From Pacificibacter marinus (lineage in GTDB: Bacteria > Pseudomonadota > Alphaproteobacteria > Rhodobacterales > Rhodobacteraceae), in contig NZ_JAHKPU010000045.1 of assembly GCF_018860505.1 (NCBI RefSeq), forward strand, positions 559 to 55,848: 55,290 nt of DNA, written 5' to 3'. The stretch's first letter is position 1, and every line of letters begins with the position of its first letter. The translations under genes and the position numbers were made by a program. The notes beneath the pieces are model-generated. The model had not been told where the DNA came from, did no database searches, and was given only the letters and a program-made list of their open reading frames with translations. Positions 8,793 to 19,333 of this stretch are shown here, one piece after another.

Positions 8793-10121
8793 ATGGCGCA
8801 TGTTTTCCCCAATGCCGCGGATGAAACCGAGCCGCCAATCGTTGTGATTGGGGGTGGTATGGTCGGGATAGCAACGGCAATTTGGCTACAAAAATCCGGT
8901 CAGCGGGTGACGCTGATCGACAAGGCAGAGCCAACAGGACGTGCGAGCTATGGCAATGCTGGTGTCTTGGCATCATCTTCGGTGCTTCCTGTGACAATGC
9001 CGGGGTTGCTCACCAAGTTGCCTAAGATGGTGCTGAATCCATTCGAGCCGATTTTTGTGCGCTGGCCCTATCTGCCAAAGCTCATTCCTTGGGCTTTACG
9101 TTACCTCTCACACGGAAATGAAGCTGACGCCCGCCGCATTGCGTCGGCAATGGTGCCGATTATTGGCAACAGTTTAGACGATCATCTGTTGCTCACCGAA
9201 GGCACGCCCGCGCAACGACATATCAAGCCCTGTGATTTTGCGGTGTTGTTCAAAGATCGGGCTCAGTTCGAAGGTAGCAAGCTCGGCTTTGACATCCGCC
9301 GCGACCTTGGCTTTGAGTGGAGCGAACACGAAGGTGCCGCTTGCGAGTCCTATGATCCTTTATTTCCGAAAGACTATGGTTTTCTCGCCGCGTTTGGCAA
9401 ACATGGCCGCATAACTGATCCTGGCGCGTATCTTGATGACCTACATGGCCATTTCGTTGCTTCAGGGGGTACAACACATCAAGCTGAAGTCACAGACATT
9501 ACACATGAACGCGGCCAAGTGACAGGTGTGGTAACATCTGACGGTCCCTTGGCTGCCTCTGCTGTCGCGATTACTGCCGGCGCTTGGTCGCCACTTATGA
9601 CCAAGAAGCTTGGTGTGAAAATTCCGGTAGAAGCGGAAAGCGGGTATCATTTGGAATTTTGGGGTGCATCGTGCATGCCTAAATCGCCGACCTTGGTCCC
9701 TGACTTTAAACTTATCTTATCTCCGATGGAGGGCCGCTTGCGCGTTGCAGGTGGTGTTGAATTTGGCGGGTTGAAAAACGCCGGAAGAGATGTGCCGTTT
9801 GCCGCGTTGAAATACGGTGTCGATCAAATTTTACCGGGGCTGACCTATTCGAAAGAAACACGTTGGATGGGGCATCGCCCCGCGCCAACCGACTCGATTC
9901 CGATCATTGATGAATTGCCCAATGTCAAAGGTGTTTATCTGGGCTTTGGTCATCAACATGTCGGACTTACCGGAAGTGCGCGCACGGGACAGATTCTTGC
10001 CAATCTGATTACGGGCGAGGCGACGAACATTGATCTAAAGCCTTACAAAGTAACGCGTTTCATGGGGGCGAAGGCTTCTCAGTCGCGCACCGCTCACACA
10101 TACCAAATGGAAGCCAGCTGA
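8793..10121 (+). CDS. FAD-dependent amino-acid oxidoreductase (DadA/DAO family)
   Basis: A 442-residue flavoprotein with an N-terminal dinucleotide fold (VVIGGGMVGIATAIWLQKSG, about residues 16-35, ending with Asp in TLIDKAEP) and the C-terminal FAD signature GVYLGFGHQHVGLTGS. It belongs to the D-amino acid dehydrogenase / glycine-sarcosine oxidase superfamily and would deaminate a D-amino acid or N-substituted amine to the keto acid, probably at the membrane. It starts five bases after the aminotransferase stop and is followed one base later by the ABC permease gene, so these genes form one operon. Confidence 0.85.
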   Translation: MAHVFPNAADETEPPIVVIGGGMVGIATAIWLQKSGQRVTLIDKAEPTGRASYGNAGVLASSSVLPVTMPGLLTKLPKMVLNPFEPIFVRWPYLPKLIPWALRYLSHGNEADARRIASAMVPIIGNSLDDHLLLTEGTPAQRHIKPCDFAVLFKDRAQFEGSKLGFDIRRDLGFEWSEHEGAACESYDPLFPKDYGFLAAFGKHGRITDPGAYLDDLHGHFVASGGTTHQAEVTDITHERGQVTGVVTSDGPLAASAVAITAGAWSPLMTKKLGVKIPVEAESGYHLEFWGASCMPKSPTLVPDFKLILSPMEGRLRVAGGVEFGGLKNAGRDVPFAALKYGVDQILPGLTYSKETRWMGHRPAPTDSIPIIDELPNVKGVYLGFGHQHVGLTGSARTGQILANLITGEATNIDLKPYKVTRFMGAKASQSRTAHTYQMEAS

Positions 10122-10122
10122 T

Positions 10123-10797
10123 ATGGAATGGAATTTCGCGCCTGTCATTGCCAATCTAGATATACTTCTTCTAGGGCTACTAAATACGCTAAAAGTTACA
10201 GGATTGGCGCTGTCACTCGGTGTACCTCTTGGACTTGGGCTCGCCTTGATGCGGTTGTCGCAAAACCGACCAATTTCAATGATCTCAGAGTTCATTATTG
10301 AATTCTTTCGCACCACGCCGCCATTGGTTCAGTTGTTCTGGTTTTTCTTTGCCTTTCCGATTTTGTTCAACATTAACATGACGCCATACTTGGCCGCAGT
10401 GGTGACGTTCTCGATCCAATCATCCGCGTTTTTTGCAGAGATTTTCCGCAGCGGTATCCAGTCTATTGATCACGGTCAGTGGGAAGGTTCCAAAGCCATC
10501 GGAATGACCCGAAATCAAAGCTTGCGCCGCGTGATTTTGCCCCAAGCCGTCAAGCGGATGATCCCAGCCTTTATGGAGCGTTCAATCGAGTTGTTGAAAA
10601 CGACAACACTGGTATCCACGATTGCCTACACTGATCTGATGTATCAGGCGAACAGTGTCGCACAGAGTACATTCCGTCCGCTTGAGGTCTATTCTGTGAT
10701 TGCTGCGATTTATTTCATTTTGATTTTCGGGTTCAGTCAGTTGTCGATCGTGGTCGAGCACAGACTTGCCAAATCTGGCGAAGGGACGGTGAACTAA
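10123..10797 (+). CDS. Polar amino-acid ABC transporter, permease 1
   Basis: 224 residues with about five membrane segments of the HisMQ/GlnP family. The cytoplasmic EAA-like loop (HGQWEGSKAIGMTRNQSLRRVILPQAVKRMIPAF) contacts the ATPase. FFRTTPPLVQLFWFFFAFP is the typical entry motif. It pairs with the next permease as a heterodimer; one base separates it from the preceding oxidoreductase gene. Confidence 0.92.
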   Translation: MEWNFAPVIANLDILLLGLLNTLKVTGLALSLGVPLGLGLALMRLSQNRPISMISEFIIEFFRTTPPLVQLFWFFFAFPILFNINMTPYLAAVVTFSIQSSAFFAEIFRSGIQSIDHGQWEGSKAIGMTRNQSLRRVILPQAVKRMIPAFMERSIELLKTTTLVSTIAYTDLMYQANSVAQSTFRPLEVYSVIAAIYFILIFGFSQLSIVVEHRLAKSGEGTVN

Positions 10798-10798
10798 G

Positions 10799-11467
10799 AT
10801 GGACCATAACTGGGATTTCGCAACCATATTTACCAACTGGCGTGTCTATTGGGTTGGACTTCAGGCGACACTATTAATGTTTGGAGTGACTGTCACTCTT
10901 GGCATGTTAGGTGGGTTACTCATAGGCATTCTGCGCTATATTAAACATCCCGCTGCGGCTTGGCCTGCGCGTGCCTTTGTTGAAGTGTTCCGCAACACGC
11001 CCGTGTTGGTACAAATCATTTGGTTTTACTATGCCTTTCCAATCCTAACAGGGGTCGAGACTTCACCGTTTTTGGCCGCAGTTCTGGGCATTTCTTTGAA
11101 TACGATGGCATTTTCCGCTGAAATTTACCGCGCGGGTATTCAGTCCATCGATAAGGGGCAATGGGAAGCAGGCAAAGCCATAGGGATGAGTTTCACCCAA
11201 ACACTGAGACGCATAATCTTGCCCGTGGCCTTGAAGCGGGTCCTTCCTGCGCTGACGAACCGAGGCATTGAGGTATTCAAGATGTCTACCTTAGCCTCGA
11301 TTGTCGCCTATAACGAGACACTCAGTCAGGCAAAACTGATCGCTGAACTGAACTATAACCCCATTGAATCCTATACTGCCGTCGCCATCATTTTCTTTGT
11401 GGTGCTCTATCCGGTGGTGCAGGGAACCTACGCCCTTGAACGCGTACTAAACCGGAGCGACCGATGA
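10799..11467 (+). CDS. Polar amino-acid ABC transporter, permease 2
   Basis: 222 residues, a paralogue of the preceding permease, with FRNTPVLVQIIWFYYAFP and the coupling loop KGQWEAGKAIGMSFTQTLRRIILP. It starts one base after its partner and overlaps the ATPase gene by four bases (ATGA), which indicates translational coupling. Confidence 0.92.
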   Translation: MDHNWDFATIFTNWRVYWVGLQATLLMFGVTVTLGMLGGLLIGILRYIKHPAAAWPARAFVEVFRNTPVLVQIIWFYYAFPILTGVETSPFLAAVLGISLNTMAFSAEIYRAGIQSIDKGQWEAGKAIGMSFTQTLRRIILPVALKRVLPALTNRGIEVFKMSTLASIVAYNETLSQAKLIAELNYNPIESYTAVAIIFFVVLYPVVQGTYALERVLNRSDR

Positions 11468-12237
11468 GCGAACTTATCCGCGTAGAAAACCTTCACAAAA
11501 GCTTTGGCACACTTGAAGTGCTCAAAGGAATTGACCTGCATGTGAACTCTGGGGAAACTCTGGTTCTGTTGGGGTCCAGTGGATCAGGCAAATCCACTCT
11601 CCTGCGCTGCATTAATTTTATGGAAACGCTCACAAGCGGGCGCATTCTTCTAAATGGCGATGCTATCGGCTCCGAAACCCGCGGTAAAATCACTTATAAA
11701 GAGAGTGACCTGTGTAAATTGCGGACCCGTATTGGCATGGTGTTTCAGCATTTCAATCTGTTCCCGCACATGACGGTTTTGCAAAACGTCATGGAAGGCC
11801 AGCTGACTGTGCTTGGTCGTGACAAAGCAGAAGCGGCAGAGAAATCCATGATCCAGCTGACCCGCGTTGGGCTGGCTGACAAAGCGGCTGAATTCCCATC
11901 ACGTCTGTCTGGCGGCCAAAAGCAACGCGTTGCGATTGCACGTGCGTTGGCGATGGACCCAGATGTGATGCTGTTTGATGAGGTTACCTCAGCACTCGAT
12001 CCTGAGCTGGTGGGCGAGGTGCTTAAAACCATGCGCCAACTCGCTGAAGAAGGCATGACGATGATCTGCGTAACGCATGAATTGGGCTTTGCCTATCATG
12101 TGGCCAACCGTGTGTTGTTTCTGAACGAAGGAACAATCCACGAAGAAGGCGATCCTCAGTCCGTGCTCCGCAATCCACAAACGAAACGGATGAAAGAATT
12201 CCTCGAAGGGCACGCGCTCTTCAAACTACCGGAATAA
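11464..12237 (+). CDS. Polar amino-acid ABC transporter, ATP-binding subunit (GlnQ/HisP type)
   Basis: 257 residues with Walker A GSSGSGKST, Q-loop MVFQHFNLFPH, signature LSGGQKQRVAIARAL, Walker B VMLFDEVTSALDPE and the switch histidine in ICVTHELGFA. It powers the two permeases encoded just upstream. All motifs are intact. Confidence 0.95.
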   Translation: MSELIRVENLHKSFGTLEVLKGIDLHVNSGETLVLLGSSGSGKSTLLRCINFMETLTSGRILLNGDAIGSETRGKITYKESDLCKLRTRIGMVFQHFNLFPHMTVLQNVMEGQLTVLGRDKAEAAEKSMIQLTRVGLADKAAEFPSRLSGGQKQRVAIARALAMDPDVMLFDEVTSALDPELVGEVLKTMRQLAEEGMTMICVTHELGFAYHVANRVLFLNEGTIHEEGDPQSVLRNPQTKRMKEFLEGHALFKLPE

Positions 12238-12296
12238 ACCGACGATCAACAAGAAAAATACAAGAACAAACAAAAGACCAACAGGAAGGAACGACA

Positions 12297-13148
12297 ATGA
12301 AAAACATTATTAAAAAAGCTACAACATTGCTCGCAAGCATCGCTACCGTGTTGACTATGGCGACCTTGCCGGTTGCTGCTCAAGAGCAATCGACTTGGGA
12401 CCAGATCAATGAGACAGGAAAGTTGCGCATGGGCGTCATTCAAGCGCCACCATGGTGGAGCAAAAACCCTGCGACTGGAGAATGGGACAGCGGCCTTGGT
12501 GTCGCTCTTGGCCAAAATATGGCTGAGGTTCTTGGTGCTGAACTTGAGTTTGTTGAAGTGACATGGGGCACAGCCGTTGCGGCGCTTCAATCTAACAAAA
12601 TTGACTTTATACCTGTGCTAGATGCTAAACCTGAACGCGCAGTTTCAATTGATTTTCCTTCCAATCCTCTGCTCTTTATCTCACTTGCAGTGCTTGCGGA
12701 TGAAGATATCAATGCAACCAAATGGGAAGACTTGAACAAAGAAGGTATCTCGGTTGCTGTACCTCAGGGATCTAGCATGGATGCGTTCATCACCGATGCG
12801 CTACCTCTTGCGGACATTCAACGCTTTCCTGACAACGGAGCGTCCATCGCGGCATTCCAATCTGGTCGTGTGAATGCGGTGTCTTTGTTCCACCCACCAC
12901 TCCTTGCTGCCCGCAAAAAACTGGGCCGTGGCCAGCTCGTCATTCCAACGCCGGCGTTCTCATCACCAACTTCAGTGGGCGTACGTAAAGAAGATGACAA
13001 GACATTCCGCGACTGGGTCAACTCTTCGATCGGTTACTGGTACGAAACCGGTAAAGTTCAAGAATGGTACGCTGAATTCTTGACTGATTTCGGTCTAGAC
13101 CCAAAGGCTTCACCTGTCGTTCAGCGCGAGCTTCTTTTCGGCAACTAA
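12297..13148 (+). CDS. Periplasmic amino-acid-type solute-binding protein
   Basis: 283 residues of the SBP_bac_3 family with a signal peptide (hydrophobic core about 9-25, cleavage near VAAQ-EQ around residue 29). The ligand-arginine region is present in DAKPERAVSIDF. A strong AGGAAGG ribosome binding site precedes the ATG. It is the last gene of the transporter operon and is followed by a clear terminator. Ligand specificity cannot be deduced, but the operon content suggests an amino acid or N-substituted amino acid. Confidence 0.92.
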   Translation: MKNIIKKATTLLASIATVLTMATLPVAAQEQSTWDQINETGKLRMGVIQAPPWWSKNPATGEWDSGLGVALGQNMAEVLGAELEFVEVTWGTAVAALQSNKIDFIPVLDAKPERAVSIDFPSNPLLFISLAVLADEDINATKWEDLNKEGISVAVPQGSSMDAFITDALPLADIQRFPDNGASIAAFQSGRVNAVSLFHPPLLAARKKLGRGQLVIPTPAFSSPTSVGVRKEDDKTFRDWVNSSIGYWYETGKVQEWYAEFLTDFGLDPKASPVVQRELLFGN

Positions 13149-13167
13149 GTTTAGTCAATACATAAGA

Positions 13168-13202
13168 AAAACGCTGGATACTTATAGCGTCCAGCGTTTT
13201 TT
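13168..13202 (+). terminator. Rho-independent terminator after the binding-protein gene
   Basis: A perfect 11-bp stem, AAAACGCTGGA (13168-13178) with TCCAGCGTTTT (13190-13200), encloses an 11-nt loop and is followed by further T residues, 20 bases after the stop codon. Confidence 0.85.
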
Positions 13203-13253
13203 GCCACTTATTATTCCCAACTTCATCGCCTTTGAGCACTTCATGGATACCAC

Positions 13254-14183
13254 ATGACCCTAGATCAGAACTCGCCACCCCTCACCACACACGATGCAGA
13301 CGAAGATATTCGCAATCGCGACATCAAGATCTATGTGAACGGCGACATTGTTCACCGCGATGAGGCCAAGGTTTCGGTCTATGATAGTGGTTTTATGCTT
13401 GGCGATGGTATGTGGGAAGGGATGCGTCTTTATAACGCAAAATGGGCTTTTTTCGAGGAACACATGGATCGTTTTTTCAGTTCATGCAAAGCAGTTTCCC
13501 TTGATGTTGGCATGGACCGCGCTGGTATATTGGATGCTTTAACGCGCACCGCTGCTGCCAATGACATGACCAACGATGTGCATTGTCGCCTGATGTTGAC
13601 ACGCGGCGTAAAGGTAAAACCCTTTCAGCATCCGTCGTTGAGCCGCTCGGGCCCAACCCTTGTGATTATCATGGAGCATTCCAAACCTGTCGAAGGCTTA
13701 CACAAAGCAGGCATTCGTTTGGCAACCGTTCCGCAAGTGCGCGGATTGCCGATGTCACAAGATGCTAAATTCAACAGTCACTCCAAACTCAATTGTGTGC
13801 TTGCGTGCCTGCAAGCTGAGCAAGCTGGGGCTGATGAGGGCTTAATGCTCGATCCGCATGGGTTTGTGAACACCACCAACGCTTGCAACTTTTTCATTGT
13901 CAGAAAGGGCGAAGTTTGGACCTCGACCGGCGATTACTGTATGAACGGCGTCACACGTCAAAAGGTTATCGATCTGTGCCGTGCGAATGACATTCCAGTG
14001 CATGAAAGAAACTATTCGCTCGTGGATGCTTACGGTGCAGATGAAGCCTTTTTAACAGGTACATTTGGTGCACAAACCCCAGTGGCTGAGATTGATGGAA
14101 AACCGATTGGTTCGGGTTTCAATCCCGTGATGGCACGCCTGCAAGAGCTTTATAAGCAACTGATCCAAGACAGCATCGCCTAA
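13254..14183 (+). CDS. Class IV PLP-dependent aminotransferase (branched-chain / D-amino-acid transaminase-like)
   Basis: 309 residues of fold-type IV. The N-terminal VYDSGFMLGDGMWEGMRLY (42-60) is typical of this family, the PLP lysine lies in KFNSHSKLN (172-180), and the phosphate-binding region GEVWTSTGDYCMNGVTR follows. The family covers branched-chain and D-amino-acid transaminases and aminodeoxychorismate lyase; the length and short N-terminal extension fit a D-amino-acid or related transaminase. It lies behind the terminator, so it probably has its own promoter in the preceding 50 bases. It may pass amino groups to glyoxylate or a keto acid from the upstream genes. Confidence 0.82.
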   Translation: MTLDQNSPPLTTHDADEDIRNRDIKIYVNGDIVHRDEAKVSVYDSGFMLGDGMWEGMRLYNAKWAFFEEHMDRFFSSCKAVSLDVGMDRAGILDALTRTAAANDMTNDVHCRLMLTRGVKVKPFQHPSLSRSGPTLVIIMEHSKPVEGLHKAGIRLATVPQVRGLPMSQDAKFNSHSKLNCVLACLQAEQAGADEGLMLDPHGFVNTTNACNFFIVRKGEVWTSTGDYCMNGVTRQKVIDLCRANDIPVHERNYSLVDAYGADEAFLTGTFGAQTPVAEIDGKPIGSGFNPVMARLQELYKQLIQDSIA

Positions 14184-14291
14184 ACTTCACTCGAGGGCCA
14201 AAGCGGCGGATACTTACCCGTCTCCTTCATATTCTCATCAGATGCTTTCCTCGCATCCTTTCTGACATCCCCTTTATAAGAGGAATTACCG

Positions 14292-16421
14292 ATGACTGAT
14301 TACGTACTTCGCCACGGCCTATCTGTTGCAGCGCCGCTTGCAAAACTTGTTGAAGAACAGGTTTTGTTGGGCGTAAGTGCTGATACGTTTTGGACTGGTT
14401 ATGCAAAGCTGCTTGCGGATCTTGCGCCTGTGAATGCTGCGCTGCTGGCGAAACGTGAGAGCTTGCAAGCTCAGATAGATGCGTGGCATGACGCCCGTAA
14501 AGGACGGACGTTTAACGCTTCAGATTACGAAGCGTTCTTGCGCGAGATTGGGTATGTGCAAGATACTCCACCTGCATTTGAGCTCGGCACCACCAATGTA
14601 GACCCCGAAATTGCAACGCTTGCAGGGCCGCAACTTGTGGTGCCTGTGATGAATGCACGTTTTGCGTTGAACGCGGCCAACGCGCGCTGGGGCTCATTTT
14701 ATGACGCGCTTTATGGCACGGATGCAGTCAAAGGGTCGGCGCCAGCGGGCAAAGGTTTTGATGCGGCGCATGGCGCTAAGGTCATTGCGCAAGCGCGCGC
14801 ACATTTGGATGCGGTTACGCCTTTGCGAAGCGGATCTTGGGCGGATGTCACGGCACTCTCAGCAGGTGAAACCTTGACCGTTGAAGTTGGCGGCAGCCTC
14901 ACAGAGCTTGCTGATCAAGCGCAATTCGCTGGCGCAACGGACAGCGGTCATATCATGCTGCGCGTCAACGGATTGCTGATTGAGATCGTGATCGATGCAG
15001 CGTCTTCAATTGGCAAAAATGACCCAGCACATATCGCAGACATCCGTTTCGAAAGCGCCTTGACGGCGATCCAAGATTGCGAAGATTCCGTTGCGGCTGT
15101 GGACGCTGAAGACAAATGTGTGGTCTACGCCAATTGGCTCGGATTGATGCGCGGCGATCTTGCGGAAAGTTTTGAAAAAGGTGGCAAGGTTCACACGCGC
15201 ACATTGAACCCTGATGTGCGCTACACGTCACCTACTGGTGAGGTGATCACGCATCCTGGTCGCGCGCTTCTTTTGGTGCGCAATGTGGGGCATTTGATGA
15301 CCACAGATGCAGTATTGATGGATGGCGCTGAAACGCCAGAAGGCATGTTGGATGCCGCGATCACCGTTGCAGCAGCGATGCACGATCTTGCTAAAGCAGG
15401 GACAAAGAATTCTCGCGCGGGATCAATTTATGTGGTGAAACCCAAAATGCACGGCCCGAAAGAAGTGGCCTTTACAGACACGATTTATGGTCGTGTTGAG
15501 CAAATCCTTGGGCTTGAAAAGAACACAGTTAAGATCGGTGTGATGGACGAAGAGCGGCGCACATCCGTCAATCTCTTGGCCTGTATCCACGCTGTCAAAG
15601 ACCGCTGTGTTTTCATCAATACTGGCTTTTTGGATCGCACTGGTGATGAGATCCATACTTCAATGCATGCAGGAACAGTTGTGCCAAAAGGTGAAATGCA
15701 AAGCTCCGCGTGGTTCTCTTCCTATGAAGATAACAATGTCGATGCAGGGCTTGCTGCAGGCCTGTCTGGCAAAGGTCAAATCGGCAAAGGCATGTGGGCG
15801 AAACCTGATGAAATGGCGGAAATGTTGGAGGTAAAAATCGCTCACCCCAACGCTGGCGCAAACACCGCTTGGGTACCTTCGCCGACTGCAGCCACCTTGC
15901 ATGCAACGCACTACCATCAGGTCAACGTTGCAGCGCTGCAAGAAACACTTAAAACACGCACACCAGCGCCTTTGGGCGATCTGTTGACCCTGCCTTTGAT
16001 GGATGGTCGCAATCTTTCAAGCGAGGCAATTCAACGCGAATTGGACAACTCCTGTCAGTCTATTTTGGGCTACGTGGTGCGCTGGGTTGATCAAGGTATT
16101 GGCTGTTCGAAAGTGCCTGACATCAATGATGTGTTCCTTATGGAAGATCGCGCGACTTTACGTATTTCGTCACAATATTTGGCGAATTGGATGATGCAAG
16201 GCCTGTGCTCAGAAGGCGATATCATCGCGTCCTTCAGGCGCATGGCGCCAAAGGTTGACGCGCAAAACGCCGGAGATGCAGCCTATACGCCGATGGCTCC
16301 AAGCTTTGATGGTATTGCTTTTAAGACCGCTTGTGACTTGGTGCTTAAAGGCGCAAGCCAGCCTTCTGGTTACACCGAACCTCTTCTTCACGCCGCACGC
16401 CGTGCTGCAAAAAACGCATAA
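14292..16421 (+). CDS. glcB: Malate synthase G
   Basis: 709 residues, close to the roughly 720 of the G isoform and much longer than isoform A. Characteristic stretches include [30 protein letters not shown], the [14 protein letters not shown] loop and [18 protein letters not shown], which carries the Mg-binding region. The enzyme condenses glyoxylate with acetyl-CoA to malate. An AGAGGAA ribosome binding site precedes the start. Next to two aminotransferases and an amino-acid oxidoreductase, it marks glyoxylate as a likely product of the upstream pathway. Confidence 0.96.
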   Translation: MTDYVLRHGLSVAAPLAKLVEEQVLLGVSADTFWTGYAKLLADLAPVNAALLAKRESLQAQIDAWHDARKGRTFNASDYEAFLREIGYVQDTPPAFELGTTNVDPEIATLAGPQLVVPVMNARFALNAANARWGSFYDALYGTDAVKGSAPAGKGFDAAHGAKVIAQARAHLDAVTPLRSGSWADVTALSAGETLTVEVGGSLTELADQAQFAGATDSGHIMLRVNGLLIEIVIDAASSIGKNDPAHIADIRFESALTAIQDCEDSVAAVDAEDKCVVYANWLGLMRGDLAESFEKGGKVHTRTLNPDVRYTSPTGEVITHPGRALLLVRNVGHLMTTDAVLMDGAETPEGMLDAAITVAAAMHDLAKAGTKNSRAGSIYVVKPKMHGPKEVAFTDTIYGRVEQILGLEKNTVKIGVMDEERRTSVNLLACIHAVKDRCVFINTGFLDRTGDEIHTSMHAGTVVPKGEMQSSAWFSSYEDNNVDAGLAAGLSGKGQIGKGMWAKPDEMAEMLEVKIAHPNAGANTAWVPSPTAATLHATHYHQVNVAALQETLKTRTPAPLGDLLTLPLMDGRNLSSEAIQRELDNSCQSILGYVVRWVDQGIGCSKVPDINDVFLMEDRATLRISSQYLANWMMQGLCSEGDIIASFRRMAPKVDAQNAGDAAYTPMAPSFDGIAFKTACDLVLKGASQPSGYTEPLLHAARRAAKNA

Positions 16422-16430
16422 GGATAAACC

Positions 16431-16856
16431 ATGCTGACCATTAAACGTCTCGATATTAATGATGCTCACGTTTTGATTGCGGGCGCCCGCGCCCATGCCA
16501 CTGAAATCGGCGTTCCGATGTGTATCGCCATCACAGATGAAGGCGGAAATCTCATCGCATTTGAACGTATGGATGGCGGTAAAGTGACCTCCACAACCAT
16601 TGCAATCGACAAAAGCTACACTGCCGCAGCCGCCAAAAAAGCGACGCATGAATACGGTGCAATCAGCCAGCCAGAAGGCCCGACGCATGGCATCAACTCA
16701 GCCATCGGTGGCCGTTTAATGGTTGTTGGTGGCGGCTTACCTGTGATCGTCGATGGCGAAGTGGTGGGCGGTATTGGCATCAGCTCTGGCACCCCAGCCC
16801 AAGATCAAGCCTGCGCTCAGGCTGGCATCGATAAGCTTATGGCAGCCTACCGATGA
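16431..16856 (+). CDS. glcG: GlcG/HbpS-family protein
   Basis: 141 residues covering the whole DUF336 (HbpS-like) domain, with GVPMCIAITDEGGNLIAFERMDG near the start and the glycine-rich GGRLMVVGGGLPVIVDGEVVGGIGISSGTP. It starts nine bases after glcB and is co-transcribed with it, the common glycolate/glyoxylate-locus arrangement. The biochemical role of GlcG is not firmly known; relatives bind haem or cobalamin. Confidence 0.88.
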   Translation: MLTIKRLDINDAHVLIAGARAHATEIGVPMCIAITDEGGNLIAFERMDGGKVTSTTIAIDKSYTAAAAKKATHEYGAISQPEGPTHGINSAIGGRLMVVGGGLPVIVDGEVVGGIGISSGTPAQDQACAQAGIDKLMAAYR

Positions 16857-17130
16857 AATACAGATCGGATATTTATGGGGCATCTAAGTGACACAAAGGT
16901 CATTCTTGGCTCAGAGGAGGGCGACGTTTGATGGCTGCGGTTTCTTCGTCATCTCGATTTCCTAATCGATAAGATGAGCCAGAAGCCCTCCGTTATTCAA
17001 ATCCCCAAATCTGTCCCACGCGTACCGAGGATAGAGACCTCCGAATAGGCAGGCTGTACACCAAACGGTATCAGAAGCAGGTGCGAGTGCATCACATTCA
17101 AGTGGAGGTTAAGTTTCTAACCTTCAGAGG
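16857..17130. other. Non-coding region after glcG with nested and interleaved inverted repeats
   Basis: No convincing gene is present. The segment holds a hairpin, CATCT-CGATT (16950-16959) with AATCG (16964-16968) and AGATG (16972-16976). Two longer-range pairings are interleaved: GGCTCA (16908-16913) with TGAGCC (16975-16980), and GGAGGGC (16916-16922) with GCCCTCC (16985-16991). The remaining sequence shows nothing I recognise. It may be a structured RNA, a decayed mobile-element end or chance. Confidence 0.35.
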
Positions 17131-17159
17131 AAAAAACGGCCCCGTTTCAGGGGCCGTTT
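17131..17159 (-). terminator. Intrinsic terminator of nicC
   Basis: A 10-bp stem, AAACGGCCCC (17134-17143) with GGGGCCGTTT (17150-17159), has a 6-nt loop. The A-run at 17131-17136 gives the T-run on the minus strand, seven bases past the nicC stop. Confidence 0.85.
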
Positions 17160-17165
17160 GTCGTT

Positions 17166-18323
<1,158 letters not shown>

Positions 18324-18336
18324 TCAGAATCAATTT

Positions 18337-18350
18337 GTTTGTATGCCAAC
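18337..18350. promoter_or_regulatory. nic-regulon operator-like 14-mer upstream of nicC
   Basis: GTTTGTATGCCAAC, flanked as TTGTT...AACAA, lies 29 bases upstream of the nicC start. Near-identical 14-mers precede nicA (22972-22985), dctP (30469-30482) and tctC (38079-38092, opposite strand). Confidence 0.55.
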
Positions 18351-18386
18351 AATTATCCAAGTCTGGTCAAAAGTCAAAAGCCTATC

Positions 18387-18406
18387 TTTCAAACGGTCAT
18401 TTGAAA
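18387..18406. promoter_or_regulatory. Inverted repeat in the nicC-tetR divergent region
   Basis: TTTCAAA (18387-18393) and TTTGAAA (18400-18406) are perfect inverted arms separated by six bases. It is a candidate regulator site; the bound protein is unknown. Confidence 0.35.
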
Positions 18407-18501
18407 CAGCGAAATGCTTAAAAAATAGGCTGTACCGTGTGATTGGGGTTAATATGAGGGTCGAAAGGTCGCTTTGCCTGATGCGCATGATTTTTCAAAT
18501 A

Positions 18502-18532
18502 AATAACGTTATTAATTATTCTTATGAATAAT
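18502..18532. promoter_or_regulatory. Tandem palindromes upstream of the TetR gene, probable autoregulatory operator
   Basis: AATAACGTTATT (18502-18513) is a perfect 12-bp palindrome. Just after it, ATTATTC (18515-18521) and GAATAAT (18526-18532) form an inverted repeat with a 4-nt spacer. The same arms and the same spacing occur upstream of tctC at 38057-38078. Confidence 0.5.
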
Positions 18533-18599
18533 ATAGATGCTTGAGTTTTAGAGAGCTGACTGTCAAAATAGACGAAATATTTGTAATTGGGCTTAGTAG

Positions 18600-19286
18600 T
18601 TGGGCAGTGATGTGGCGGATAGCATACAAGAGACAACGCGACGTAAGCCGGGGCGCCCGAAAGAAGGCGTTGAGCTGCGAGATGTGATCCTCGATCAGGC
18701 GGAACTTATCTTTTCGCAAGCTGGGTTTAATGGTGCCAAAGTGCGCGATATTGCGACCGGCGCGGGGGTCAATCAAGCGCTTGTGCGGTATTACTTTGGA
18801 TCAAAACAAGATCTGTTCGATGAGGTCGTGCGCCGCCGCGGCTTGGTGATTTCTGCGGCCCGCCACGTTTCTTTAGATAAACTTTTGGCTCAAAAATCAC
18901 AGTTGGATGTTGATTGTATTGTTCGAAGTTATCTTAAACCTCAATGGGATATGAAGTATTCTGGTCCCAATGGCGCTGCATTTGTGCGATTGCAGGCGCG
19001 CTTGCATTCTGAACTGGATGAACATGCCTTGCATCTGCGCAGCGAGGTCTATGATGCTTCTGTCAAGCGGTATATTGATGCATTGTGTGACGTATTGCCT
19101 GATATTCCTAAAGACGTAATTTCCGTGCGAATGGCCTTTCTTGTTGGGACTTATATGTTCATGCTCAATGATCTTGGGCGGCTCAATGACCTGACCGATG
19201 GCCAGATTGGCGACGTGGGGCAGGTGGCAATGTTGGATCATCTGACGGCTTTCTTGTCAGCGGGTCTAAAGGCGCCAATGCCGTAA
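18600..19286 (+). CDS. nicS: TetR-family regulator of nicotinate genes (NicS-like)
   Basis: 228 residues as drawn. The N-terminal TetR helix-turn-helix is clear: AELIFSQAGFNGAKVRDIATGAGVNQALVRYYFGSKQDLFDEVV. There is no in-frame ATG before the domain, so translation must begin at TTG 18600 or GTG 18612; the choice is uncertain. In P. putida the TetR protein NicS represses nicAB in response to nicotinate or 6-hydroxynicotinate. Position between nicC and nicE supports that role, but assignment as NicS rests on context. Confidence 0.75.
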   Translation: MGSDVADSIQETTRRKPGRPKEGVELRDVILDQAELIFSQAGFNGAKVRDIATGAGVNQALVRYYFGSKQDLFDEVVRRRGLVISAARHVSLDKLLAQKSQLDVDCIVRSYLKPQWDMKYSGPNGAAFVRLQARLHSELDEHALHLRSEVYDASVKRYIDALCDVLPDIPKDVISVRMAFLVGTYMFMLNDLGRLNDLTDGQIGDVGQVAMLDHLTAFLSAGLKAPMP

Positions 19287-19333
19287 TTTCTGTTTGAGGC
19301 AACTGCTTAATTTCTGTGCATCTCACTGGCTAT

